From Candidatus Saccharimonadota bacterium (lineage in GTDB: Bacteria; Patescibacteriota; Saccharimonadia; Saccharimonadales; Saccharimonadaceae), in contig JAUMZP010000001.1 in assembly GCA_030528025.1 (NCBI GenBank), positions 372,001 through 436,000 on the forward strand: a stretch of 64,000 nucleotides of DNA. The letters are read 5' to 3'. Under the pieces are notes generated by a model. It was not told the DNA's origin. It did no database searches and saw only the letters and a program-made list of their open reading frames with translations. Positions 44,270 to 52,261 of this stretch are shown here, piece by piece. Each line of letters begins with the position of its first letter. Position 1 is the stretch's first letter. Made by a program: the position numbers and the translations under genes.

Positions 44270-44376
44270 CACTAATATCCAGAGTGCGACGAGGGACTGG
44301 CCCGATGACTCGCCAGCAACCTGCTCGAGAAGCGAGTAAGGTGCTAATTCCAGCCTGTGCGCAGGAAAGATATGAG
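44270..44376 (+). ncRNA. SAM riboswitch aptamer (SAM-I superfamily)
   Basis: The core GAGGGACTGGCCCGATGA, GCAACC, a CTCG/CGAG hairpin and AAGGTGCTAATTCC occur in the order of the SAM-I/SAM-IV superfamily. ATATC (44275-44279) and GATAT (44369-44373) can close P1. It senses S-adenosylmethionine and sits directly upstream of metK with an intrinsic terminator between, so high SAM should stop metK transcription. Assignment to SAM-I versus SAM-IV or SAM-I/IV needs a covariance search. Confidence 0.9.
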
Positions 44377-44390
44377 ACGCGTAAGAAGGC

Positions 44391-44437
44391 AACTCCTTTC
44401 TCGCCTGGCAGCGCAGGATAAGAGAAGGGAGTTTTTT
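44391..44437 (+). terminator. Riboswitch-controlled terminator before metK
   Basis: Twelve-bp stem AACTCCTTTCTC / GAGAAGGGAGTT (44391-44402 with 44422-44433, one G-T pair) ending in six T (44432-44437) that run straight into the metK ATG. Confidence 0.85.
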
Positions 44438-45448
44438 ATGACAGCAACTACTATAGCATCAGCACAATTTCGCACCGCCGAGAGCGTGAGCCCAGGCCAC
44501 CCCGACAAGCTGTGCGACCAAATGAGCGACGCCATCCTTGATGCCTATCTGGCCCGTGACCCACAGGCACGCGTGGCGGTGGAAGTGTGCGGCGGCCATG
44601 GCATGGTGTTTGTGACAGGCGAAGTGACGTCGCAGGCGACGGTGGCAGTGGCACCGATTGTGCAGCGTTTGGCTGGGAGTGAGGTAGAGATAATTGAGCA
44701 CATTACTCAGCAGAGCCCAGAGATTGCTCGTGGTGTGGATGATGGCGGGGCAGGTGACCAAGGCGTGATGATCGGCTATGCTTGCAACGAAACGCCTGAG
44801 CTGCTCCCGCTAGAAACAGTGCTGGCGCGGCGATTGAATCAATTTTTGTATCAACGTTGGCCCTACGATGGCAAAACGCAAGTAACACTGCGTGGTGGGC
44901 AGATAACGGCAATTGTTGCAAGCTTCCAACACGCACCAAAAGACGAATTAACAGAGGTAGTCAAGGAGTGGCTTCAGCAGCAGACGTATGTGAACACATT
45001 TTTTAAGGATAAGCAATATGATGCGCCAGTGCTGCACTGTAACCCAGCAGGGGACTGGCAGATTGGTGGCTTTGCGGCTGATGCTGGCCTGACGGGACGC
45101 AAGCTCATCGTTGACAATTATGGGCCGCGCGTGCCGATTGGTGGTGGGGCCTTTAGTGGTAAGGATGCCACCAAGGTGGATCGCTCGGCAGCATATATGG
45201 CGCGGCGCATTGCGGTGGATTATCTGCGACAGCACCACGCACAGGAGGTGCTGGTGCGCCTGGCGTATGCAATCGGCCACGACCAGCCCGTCGAGGCGAC
45301 TGCCATCATCGATGGGGTAGAGCAGTCCATCACAGGCTACGATCTCAGCCCGCATGGCATTATCACCACGCTCCAGCTCGCCCAGCCCATCTACGAGCCA
45401 ACCGCCCGCTGGGGGCACTTTGGCGAGGGGTTTGTGTGGGATCGGTAG
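44438..45448 (+). CDS. metK: S-adenosylmethionine synthetase
   Basis: Makes SAM from methionine and ATP. GHPDKLCDQ (residues 20-28), GAGDQGVMIGYAC (105-117) and the phosphate-binding GGGAFSGKDATKVDRSAAYMAR loop are intact. At 336 aa it is shorter than the typical 380-400. The ATG at 44438 is preferred to upstream in-frame starts, which lie inside the riboswitch. The ribosome site must be the GAGAAGGGAG of the terminator stem, so the hairpin could also block translation. Confidence 0.95.
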   Translation: MTATTIASAQFRTAESVSPGHPDKLCDQMSDAILDAYLARDPQARVAVEVCGGHGMVFVTGEVTSQATVAVAPIVQRLAGSEVEIIEHITQQSPEIARGVDDGGAGDQGVMIGYACNETPELLPLETVLARRLNQFLYQRWPYDGKTQVTLRGGQITAIVASFQHAPKDELTEVVKEWLQQQTYVNTFFKDKQYDAPVLHCNPAGDWQIGGFAADAGLTGRKLIVDNYGPRVPIGGGAFSGKDATKVDRSAAYMARRIAVDYLRQHHAQEVLVRLAYAIGHDQPVEATAIIDGVEQSITGYDLSPHGIITTLQLAQPIYEPTARWGHFGEGFVWDR

Positions 45449-45515
45449 AATGCTGACATTGAGCTTTTATTGATAGAATGCGAGTATATAAATTTCTTAT
45501 ACTATTCTTTCTACT

Positions 45516-45529
45516 TTCACCTCTTGCGC
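45516..45529 (+). repeat. 14-nt fragment matching the recurring element
   Basis: TTCACCTCTTGCGC is identical to bases 50554-50567 of copy B; nothing else of the element is recognisable around it. The 45449-45565 gap holds no other feature. Confidence 0.35.
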
Positions 45530-45565
45530 CTATTTAGAAGCCACCTCCATAATTTTTAAGCGAGG

Positions 45566-46309
45566 CTACCAAGCTGTGCTATGAGTAGCATCGTGCTGCT
45601 CGTAGCTCTTGTATACAGCGTCGAGATGAGGAGAGAGTGTTTCGTGCACGTCGTGCCGTAGCGCGCTATAGCCTGATGGGTCACGCAGCGCATCACTCAT
45701 TTCATACTGGGCAAGGAGGGTAGACTGGTCTGACATAACACGGTCCACGACTTGCGCCAGTACAGCTGTGTTGAATGGGTTGATTAGGACAGATGAGTCT
45801 TGCTCGCTATTACGCTCGTTTATCATATGTTGCAAGTCTCGTACTGTGCTGGTGACAGGCTGGTATTGCTCACCGATGAGCTTGCGCAACTGCCGCGTCT
45901 TTTGGTGGGCGCGCCAATGAGCAAATGGGCCATAATGGCCATGATCGACCAACATAGCTCGGCCGCAAACAGCAGCAGGAGTGCCAATCAGTGATGTAGC
46001 AGACCCAATCGTAAAACCTGTTGCCAGTTCTTGCATTGGTGTGCCGTCAAATCCATACGCGTAGGTTGCCGCAGCCATTGCACATGCACCGAGCGTAGCA
46101 ATGCTTAGGCCAGCCTCTGCGTATTCTTCAAGCAATGTCACATCTCGTTCGCCAAACTGTGGTGGTACCTTGTGGTTGCGAGTGCGAGTGTAGGCGATGG
46201 CAGCGTCTGGATCGACAGCGTCGAGCAGGGGCTGTGGGCAATCGGCCCATAGATGCACTCCATCATTTATATCCTCGGGGGCGTAGTTGTATCGAGATAG
46301 CAGTGCCAT
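45566..46309 (-). CDS. Membrane protein paralogous to 43235-44134 (247 aa)
   Basis: GAGGAGAGA precedes the ATG. MALLSRYNYAP start, WADCPQPLLD segment, two hydrophobic segments (about 68-87 and 93-115), then YGPFAHWRAHQKTRQLRKLIGEQYQ and a helical C-terminus. It lacks the Ala/Glu-rich tail of the longer paralogue. Both copies point leftward and flank metK, suggesting duplication with metK in between or two independent insertions. Function unknown. Confidence 0.7.
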   Translation of the reverse strand: MALLSRYNYAPEDINDGVHLWADCPQPLLDAVDPDAAIAYTRTRNHKVPPQFGERDVTLLEEYAEAGLSIATLGACAMAAATYAYGFDGTPMQELATGFTIGSATSLIGTPAAVCGRAMLVDHGHYGPFAHWRAHQKTRQLRKLIGEQYQPVTSTVRDLQHMINERNSEQDSSVLINPFNTAVLAQVVDRVMSDQSTLLAQYEMSDALRDPSGYSALRHDVHETLSPHLDAVYKSYEQHDATHSTAW

Positions 46310-46492
46310 ATGTCTCTCCTCTCGCTTAAATAAGTAATGTATCTATGGTAGAAGGGTGTTGCTGCTATGTCAAGGTTGTGGATTTGTGAGTGAAGTAGGT
46401 ATTGGTGTGTTTTTGTTAATGATGAGTTGCCTATATATAGAGAACATACCCATACTTTGCCTCTCACCCCACAACCTTGTATACTAGAGCCT

Positions 46493-48025
46493 ATGGATCA
46501 GACACTTGCACAGGAGATTTTGCGTAGTGGTCAGAGTGCGCTGTTGACAGGGCCAGCGGGTACGGGCAAGACGTATGTGTTGGGGCAGTTCATCTGCCAG
46601 TGTAAAGCGGATGGCAAGTATGTGTCCGTCACTGCTACGACGGGGCTTGCAGCGACTCACCTGGGCGGCAGCACCATCCACGCATGGGCGGGGATTGGTA
46701 TCCACGATAGCTTGCCGAACAATTTTTTTGATCACCTGTCGAAGACACGGCGTGATATTATTGCTAAGACAGATGTGCTGATCATCGATGAGATTAGCAT
46801 GCTACACGACTACCGCCTGGATATGATCGACGAAGTGTGCCGCCGCGTGCGCGAAGTGCCAAGCCAGCCCTTTGGTGGACTGCAGGTAGTGATGAGTGGG
46901 GACTTCTTTCAGCTGCCGCCTGTTAATCGCGATGGCGGGCGGCAGGGGAGCTTTGTGGTGCAGTCGCAAGCCTGGCGACAGCTTGACCCAGCCATTCTGT
47001 ACCTCGACCAGCAATACCGCCAGCAGGAGGGTGACGCTCTGCTTGATATCCTGACTGCCATGCGGGCTGGTGATCTGCGCCGACGCCACGCTGAGCAGCT
47101 ACTGGCTCGCACAGAGGTAGAGCCACCTCACGAGAGCGACCTAACCGAGCTCCATACTGTCAATATCGATGTCGATCGGATCAACCAAGCTCGCCTCGCT
47201 GAGCTGCCTGGCGACGAAGTATCGTACCAACGCAGCAGCACTGGTGGGCAAAATTATGTTGATACGCTCCAGCGGAGCATTCTTGCGTCAGAAGTGCTAG
47301 TGCTCAAGCGAGGGGCACTGGTGATGGCCATCAAGAACGACCAAGCGCGGCGCTTTGCCAATGGGAGCATTGGCCTGGTAGCAGACTTCGAGCCAGGCAC
47401 AGACTACCCCGTGGTGGAGTTTCGTAATGGCCATGTGGTGACAATGCAGCCCGATACCTGGGAACTGCGCGATGGTACGCGCAAACGGGCCAGCATCTCG
47501 CAGCTGCCACTGCGCCTGGCTTGGGCGATTACTGTGCACAAGAGCCAGGGGATGACGCTCGATAGCGCACGCATCGACCTACGCAAAGCCTTTGTTCCGG
47601 GTATGGGTTATGTAGCACTGAGCCGCGTCAAAAGTCTCGATAATATATATCTCACTGGTATCAATCGGATGGCGCTTACCATGAGTGATGAAGCGTATAT
47701 CATCGACACGCAGCTGCGCACTCGTGCCGCCCAAGATGCCGAGCGCTTTGCACATCTGCGCGAACAGGCTGCCCAGCGTGCCGCGATGCCGCAGAAGAAG
47801 CCGACGAGTAAAACTGGCAGCACCAGCTGGGCGGCCAAGATCGCCACAATGCGCCAGACCCACCCCAATGCCTACAAACCATGGACAAAAGTTGACGATG
47901 AGACGCTCAAGCAGGCCTTCGTCCAAGGTGTGAGCATCCGCCAGCTCAGCCGCACTCTTGGTCGGCATGAAGGCTCGATAAAAATGCGACTGCAAAAGCA
48001 TTTTGGCGAGGATGCAGTGCAGTAG
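46493..48025 (+). CDS. PIF1-like SF1B DNA helicase with C-terminal HTH-like domain
   Basis: Walker A GPAGTGKTYVLGQF, TATTGLAATHLGGSTIHAWAGIG, DVLIIDEISML (Walker B) and LAWAITVHKSQGMTLD with YVALSRVKS mark the PIF1/RecD family of 5'-3' helicases. The last about 60 residues (WTKVDDETLKQAFVQGVSIRQLSRTLGRHEGSIKMRL) form a Myb/HTH-like module, as seen in bacterial PIF1 relatives. TATACT (46480-46485) lies 7 nt before the ATG. Probably a genome-maintenance helicase acting on G-quadruplexes or stalled forks. Confidence 0.88.
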   Translation: MDQTLAQEILRSGQSALLTGPAGTGKTYVLGQFICQCKADGKYVSVTATTGLAATHLGGSTIHAWAGIGIHDSLPNNFFDHLSKTRRDIIAKTDVLIIDEISMLHDYRLDMIDEVCRRVREVPSQPFGGLQVVMSGDFFQLPPVNRDGGRQGSFVVQSQAWRQLDPAILYLDQQYRQQEGDALLDILTAMRAGDLRRRHAEQLLARTEVEPPHESDLTELHTVNIDVDRINQARLAELPGDEVSYQRSSTGGQNYVDTLQRSILASEVLVLKRGALVMAIKNDQARRFANGSIGLVADFEPGTDYPVVEFRNGHVVTMQPDTWELRDGTRKRASISQLPLRLAWAITVHKSQGMTLDSARIDLRKAFVPGMGYVALSRVKSLDNIYLTGINRMALTMSDEAYIIDTQLRTRAAQDAERFAHLREQAAQRAAMPQKKPTSKTGSTSWAAKIATMRQTHPNAYKPWTKVDDETLKQAFVQGVSIRQLSRTLGRHEGSIKMRLQKHFGEDAVQ

Positions 48026-48383
48026 TGCATTGCTATCCCCAAAGTCTGGGGTCGTCTCATGCTTCTCGGTGATTATAGCAAACAAAAATGAATGTATTGA
48101 CCAAGGTGAGGGGCTCGATCTTAGGAGCGATGATGACATGCAGCGCTTTGCCCAAAAAGTGGTTGACCGCACACTGGAGACGCTGGGGTATGGGCCAGTA
48201 GACAGAGAACACTAATTAGGTTTTTTGAGGCGCGCTATCCTTACGATATTGTTTGCTGCGCGTAGTAATTCTTGTGCAGTGAGTGTGATGCACCTAGCGG
48301 GCGTGCCTGTGGGTTATTTGACAGTGCAGAGAGATGTGATGTATTATGAGTTCCTACCTAATTAATAACAATGGAGCCGAGAT
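48026..48383. other. 360-bp gap after the helicase gene
   Basis: No confident gene. An in-frame segment ending at 48215 reads MQRFAQKVVDRTLETLGYGPVD from ATG 48138 and could be a tiny gene or a remnant, but has no ribosome site. The start region of the 48384 gene follows. Confidence 0.4.
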
Positions 48384-49283
48384 ATGAGTGAGAAAGTACG
48401 GCAAGACCACAACCGAGCACGCAGTGCTGAGCAAACGCCGGGTGCGACGAAACAGGGGCGATATAGAGAAAGTTGGCAGGAGCGAAAATCTGGGTTGCTT
48501 GTACCGGGCCTTGGTGTGGTTGCAACAATGGGTGGTGATGGTGATTTTATCGTCGTTGACAGACGCCGCAGAGCTGACAGGTATCAATCAGCAGAAACGC
48601 CTAACCTTGATGATGATTTATCACAGCATGATGAGGGCGGTAGCCATAATCTAGGCGAAGAAGAGCAGCAGCCACAGAATCCTGAGCAGCTCGATGACAG
48701 TGAGTGGTTTACGCCGCCGGGGGATGTGGAATTTGGCGCCCCTGAATTCAGGCTAATAGAGCGTAGTCTTAAAGATGCTATCGAGTGGGGTGATGATTTG
48801 TTGCTTGCGAGACTGAATGCAGATTGTTTCAGCTCACTACTTAAGGCGCTTTGCTGGCAACTTGATCAACATGCGTATATTTTGGACAATGTACACCAGA
48901 CATCACTCTTGAGAGGTGCTATAGATAGTTGTCTTAATGAAGGTGAAGGTAGTGATCGTGCAATAAAACTATCTGAGATTACTGATAAGATAACAGAGAC
49001 TGATATAACTAAGGGTTGTGGTGATGACGCTGTATATAGAGAAATGCTCAGGCCGCAATGGCTGATGGATCCTGAATGTGACGAAAGGTTGAGAGATAAA
49101 GTAGAAGAACGTATAAAAGATGTCCAAACACTCCTCGGCGATGAGCCTCCCACGAGTAGGGAGATTGTAGACTATGCCGTTCAATTTGAGCAGATTCATG
49201 GTTTCGTCCCGAGTTGCTTTACGCTCTACAATTGGCTGAGCCAGCATCCCGATGTAGGTGAAAAGCACGCTACTGAGCAATAG
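48384..49283 (+). CDS. Hypothetical acidic protein (299 aa) upstream of the KwaB-like gene
   Basis: The first about 110 residues are charged, low-complexity and probably disordered (Glu/Gln/Arg/Asp-rich). Residues about 125-295 form a helical domain (RLIERSLKDAIEWGDDLLLARL, DKVEERIKDVQTLLGDEPPTSREIVDYAVQFEQIHGFVPSCFTLYNWL). The last part resembles a small DNA-binding or adaptor domain, but no family is assigned. It ends 33 bp before the KwaB-like gene on the same strand, so a functional link is possible. No TM helices, so it is not KwaA. Confidence 0.55.
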   Translation: MSEKVRQDHNRARSAEQTPGATKQGRYRESWQERKSGLLVPGLGVVATMGGDGDFIVVDRRRRADRYQSAETPNLDDDLSQHDEGGSHNLGEEEQQPQNPEQLDDSEWFTPPGDVEFGAPEFRLIERSLKDAIEWGDDLLLARLNADCFSSLLKALCWQLDQHAYILDNVHQTSLLRGAIDSCLNEGEGSDRAIKLSEITDKITETDITKGCGDDAVYREMLRPQWLMDPECDERLRDKVEERIKDVQTLLGDEPPTSREIVDYAVQFEQIHGFVPSCFTLYNWLSQHPDVGEKHATEQ

Positions 49284-49316
49284 GTTTTACACCCCAAATA
49301 TAGTACACTAGAAACC

Positions 49317-50432
49317 ATGCATAACGAACCAAACACACAAACCCCCACTACCGATACTACCCCGGTAACGCCACCAGAGTCAGCTGCTGTGCCGCAGAGT
49401 GATGCGAGCGCGGCCGCTCATGCCGAGACTCGGCCGGCAAGCACTGCCGCTCAGCCCGCTGCAGACGCGGCTGCCAGCGCCACTGATATATTCCTCTGGG
49501 CCAACCAAGCCGATCGCGATAAAGACCAGCTAGAGGTGGATCTCTTCCTCTTTACCAAGGGCTATACGGTGTATGCCACCAACTATGCAGCTGAGCTCAA
49601 GGCACAGCTCAAGGTGCTCTTCCTCTACGATATGATCACAGCGGTGCAGACGGGTGCAGCGACTGGCCTGATGGTGCGTGACTTTGAGGCGGCCAAGGCT
49701 GAGGAGAATGTCCTTGAGCGCACCACGCTCGATCGAGTAGTGCATGCTCAGGAAGTGATCGAGCAGATCACCTACAGCGAGGCAGATCTCGAGACCTTTA
49801 ACGAGGGTGACCATGAATTCAAGAAGGTTAAGGGTATCATTGCGCGCTTCCGGATGGGTACAGATAGCGAGCCATTCTTCGTGGCCAAGCTGTTGCCCCA
49901 GTCGCAGGTGCTCAAGGGAGCAACCGCCTGGATGTACAGCGGTGGGTCATTCCAGCCATTTGTGGCTGATGCTGGCCTGCGCATCACGCCGGATAATCAG
50001 GTGTTGATTGTCGGCAACGATATCTTTGCCTTTAGCGAGAGCAAATTCGTCCGGCTCTTTGGCTACGATGCCAAAAAGCACGCTGTGGCGGAGGAGAAGA
50101 TCGCTGCTATCACTCAGCAGTTCAAACTTACCTTGCCTGAGGGGCTCACGCTCGACCGCCTGGTGCGCGACACGCCAGCGCTGGTGACTAAACTGCAAAA
50201 GCTCGATCCTGCCCAAGTGACACAAGACCAACTCATCGACCACGCTGACGAAATGGGTCTGGGCCTGATGACGGACGATGCGGCAGGGAGCATCATTATC
50301 ATGGATGCCAAGGATGCGGCTGTTTTTGTCAATCTCCTCAACGACGACTACGTCACGAGCGACCTGACCGGCGTCAAATACGAAATGCGCGGCAAGAAAA
50401 TCCTGCGCGAGAATGAGCAATTGCCGGAGTAG
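49317..50432 (+). CDS. DUF4868 / KwaB-like protein
   Basis: After a disordered Thr/Pro/Ala-rich N-terminus (about 1-60), the protein shows the pattern I recognise from DUF4868: an alpha/beta region ending IARFRMGTDSEPFFVAKLL, then GLRITPDNQVLIVGNDIFAFSESKFVRLFGYDAKK and a helical C-terminus. DUF4868 includes KwaB, the effector-side subunit of the Kiwa anti-phage system. The membrane partner KwaA is not next to it, so this may be a solitary homologue with another role. TACACT lies shortly before the ATG. Confidence 0.6.
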   Translation: MHNEPNTQTPTTDTTPVTPPESAAVPQSDASAAAHAETRPASTAAQPAADAAASATDIFLWANQADRDKDQLEVDLFLFTKGYTVYATNYAAELKAQLKVLFLYDMITAVQTGAATGLMVRDFEAAKAEENVLERTTLDRVVHAQEVIEQITYSEADLETFNEGDHEFKKVKGIIARFRMGTDSEPFFVAKLLPQSQVLKGATAWMYSGGSFQPFVADAGLRITPDNQVLIVGNDIFAFSESKFVRLFGYDAKKHAVAEEKIAAITQQFKLTLPEGLTLDRLVRDTPALVTKLQKLDPAQVTQDQLIDHADEMGLGLMTDDAAGSIIIMDAKDAAVFVNLLNDDYVTSDLTGVKYEMRGKKILRENEQLPE

Positions 50433-50526
50433 GGAAGAGTACTGTATTTTTGTCAGAACAAAGCGTTGATCTCGAGGCTATCACTATTCTCACGCTCCAC
50501 CCCCCACACCCCTTCTGACAGAACAC

Positions 50527-50612
50527 TATAAGGGTAACTATTTCTCTAGAATGTTCACCTCTTGCGCTGGGCTGAAAACATATTATTGCAATCTGTTTTC
50601 ACACTCCATCAG
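50527..50612 (+). ncRNA. Copy B of a candidate structured RNA element
   Basis: Order of parts: TATAAGGG, first helix (GGTaAC with GTTcACC), conserved CCTCTTGCGCTGGGC, second helix TGAAAACA / TGTTTTCA (50573-50580 with 50594-50601), conserved CACTCC-N-TCAG. Copy C has the same conserved blocks with different but still complementary helices. It lies about 185 bp before the GH1 start, upstream of that gene's -10 box. The remaining part of this gap shows nothing else. Confidence 0.55.
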
Positions 50613-50713
50613 ACGAAGTATGGGAAGGGAGAGCGTGCGCGAAGAAAGAGAGACGATGCATCCACTCAATGTTCTATTTTTCTTAATCCTCTGCTGATGG
50701 TACAATAAGCATT

Positions 50714-52258
50714 ATGGCTAAGCAACAATCTACGGTGCAATTTCCAAAACATTTCCTCTGGGGCGCTGCGACGAGCGCGCATCAGGTCGAGGGTGGTATG
50801 CACAACCAGTGGTCGGAGTGGGAAAAAGCTCAGGCCAAGACCCTCGCTGCTCAGAGCCAATATCAATATGGCGACTTGCCTAACTGGCCGCACATTGCCA
50901 GTGCCGCCAAAGATCCAAATAATTATATCTCGGGCAAAGCTGCCAACCATGCCGAGCTCTACACGCAAGACTTCGCTCTGGCCAAGAAGATGGGCTTAAC
51001 CTCGTGGCGCTTTAGTGTGGAGTGGTCGCGCATCGAGCCAGAAGAGGGCGCGTGGAATGCCGAGGCGATCAAATATTACAAGGCGTACTTGGCCGCGCTG
51101 GCCGATGCTGGGCTAGAGCCAGTCGTGACGCTGTTTCACTTCACACTGCCAGTATGGTTTGCTGCCCGTGGGGGCTTTGCGAAGCGCGATAATGTGAAGT
51201 ATTTTGTGCGCTTTGTCGATAAACTAATGGATGAGATTGGTGCAATGGTACGCTATGTCGTTACCATTAATGAGCCCTGCGTCTACGTGACTGAGAGCTA
51301 CGACAACGGCACTTGGCCACCCAACGTCCGCAGCAAGTGGCAGACCTACCGCGTGCTGAGCAACCTTGCCTACGCACACAACCAGGTAGCCAAAGTCCTC
51401 CACGCCAAGAGCCGACGCTTCAAGGTGGCGGTGGCCAAGAATTCGGCCTACACCTACCCGGGCGATGACGCCTGGCTCAGCCGAGCGACGGCGCGGGTGG
51501 TGCAGTTCTTCCAGGATGATTATTTCTTGCGCAAGGTGGTGCGGCAGAGTGATTACATTGCCGTTAATTATTACTTTAGCAATCGTATCTATGGCTATCG
51601 CATGCACAACCCCGAGACAACGCCAAATGATCTCGGCTGGACAATGCAGCCCGATCATCTCGAGCTTGCACTGGAGCGTCTCTGGAGCCGCTACAAGCTG
51701 CCTCTGCTCGTGACAGAGAACGGTGTGGCCGACGAGCGCGACCAGTTCCGCAAGCAATGGCTCACCCAGTCTATCCTTGCTATGCAGCGCGCCCTTGGCA
51801 ATGGGGTAGAGCTGCTGGGGTATATGCACTGGAGTTTCCTTGATAACTTCGAGTGGGATAAAGGGTTTTGGCCGCGCTTTGGCCTCTTTGCGGTTGACTA
51901 CAAGACGTATAAGCGGACACCACGCCCGAGTGCAGTGTGGTTTGCTCGCGTATTGCAACAGCAGAAGAAACGGGCAGAGCAGCCCATTGAGCCACTGCCG
52001 TCTGTACCAGCGCGCAAGAAGCCAAGTGCTAAGCCAGCTACCGCGCAGGCACAAGCTACATCATCATCGCCTCGCTCTGCTCGCTCTACGCCAGCAGTGC
52101 CGCCTAAACCTACTCCGCCAACGCCACCTCAAACGCCCCAAATGCCACCATCTACACCAGGGTCAGCGGCACGTTCGAGTGGGGTGATTACACCGCCGCG
52201 CCGACCAGCAGTCGCATCACGCAGTCGTTCACGTAGTCATAATAATCGGGAGGAATAA
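50714..52258 (+). CDS. GH1 family beta-glucosidase/6-phospho-beta-glucosidase
   Basis: FLWGAATSAHQVEGG at the N-terminus, the acid/base Glu in VVTINEPCVY and the nucleophile Glu in LLVTENGVAD define GH1, with HWSFLDNFEWDKGFWPRFGL at the aglycone end. There is no signal peptide, so it acts in the cytoplasm on imported sugars. After the barrel (about residue 415) comes a Pro/Ser/Thr-rich tail of about 100 residues (PPKPTPPTPPQTPQ) ending in a basic SRSRSRS stretch, unusual for the family. TGG-TACAAT (-10 at 50701-50706) ends 7 nt before the ATG. Confidence 0.92.
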   Translation: MAKQQSTVQFPKHFLWGAATSAHQVEGGMHNQWSEWEKAQAKTLAAQSQYQYGDLPNWPHIASAAKDPNNYISGKAANHAELYTQDFALAKKMGLTSWRFSVEWSRIEPEEGAWNAEAIKYYKAYLAALADAGLEPVVTLFHFTLPVWFAARGGFAKRDNVKYFVRFVDKLMDEIGAMVRYVVTINEPCVYVTESYDNGTWPPNVRSKWQTYRVLSNLAYAHNQVAKVLHAKSRRFKVAVAKNSAYTYPGDDAWLSRATARVVQFFQDDYFLRKVVRQSDYIAVNYYFSNRIYGYRMHNPETTPNDLGWTMQPDHLELALERLWSRYKLPLLVTENGVADERDQFRKQWLTQSILAMQRALGNGVELLGYMHWSFLDNFEWDKGFWPRFGLFAVDYKTYKRTPRPSAVWFARVLQQQKKRAEQPIEPLPSVPARKKPSAKPATAQAQATSSSPRSARSTPAVPPKPTPPTPPQTPQMPPSTPGSAARSSGVITPPRRPAVASRSRSRSHNNREE

Positions 52259-52261
52259 TAC

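Noticed and set aside
48003-48215. 70-aa ORF after the helicase
   Set aside because: No ribosome site; its first part lies in the end of the helicase gene. Only the last about 25 codons look protein-like.
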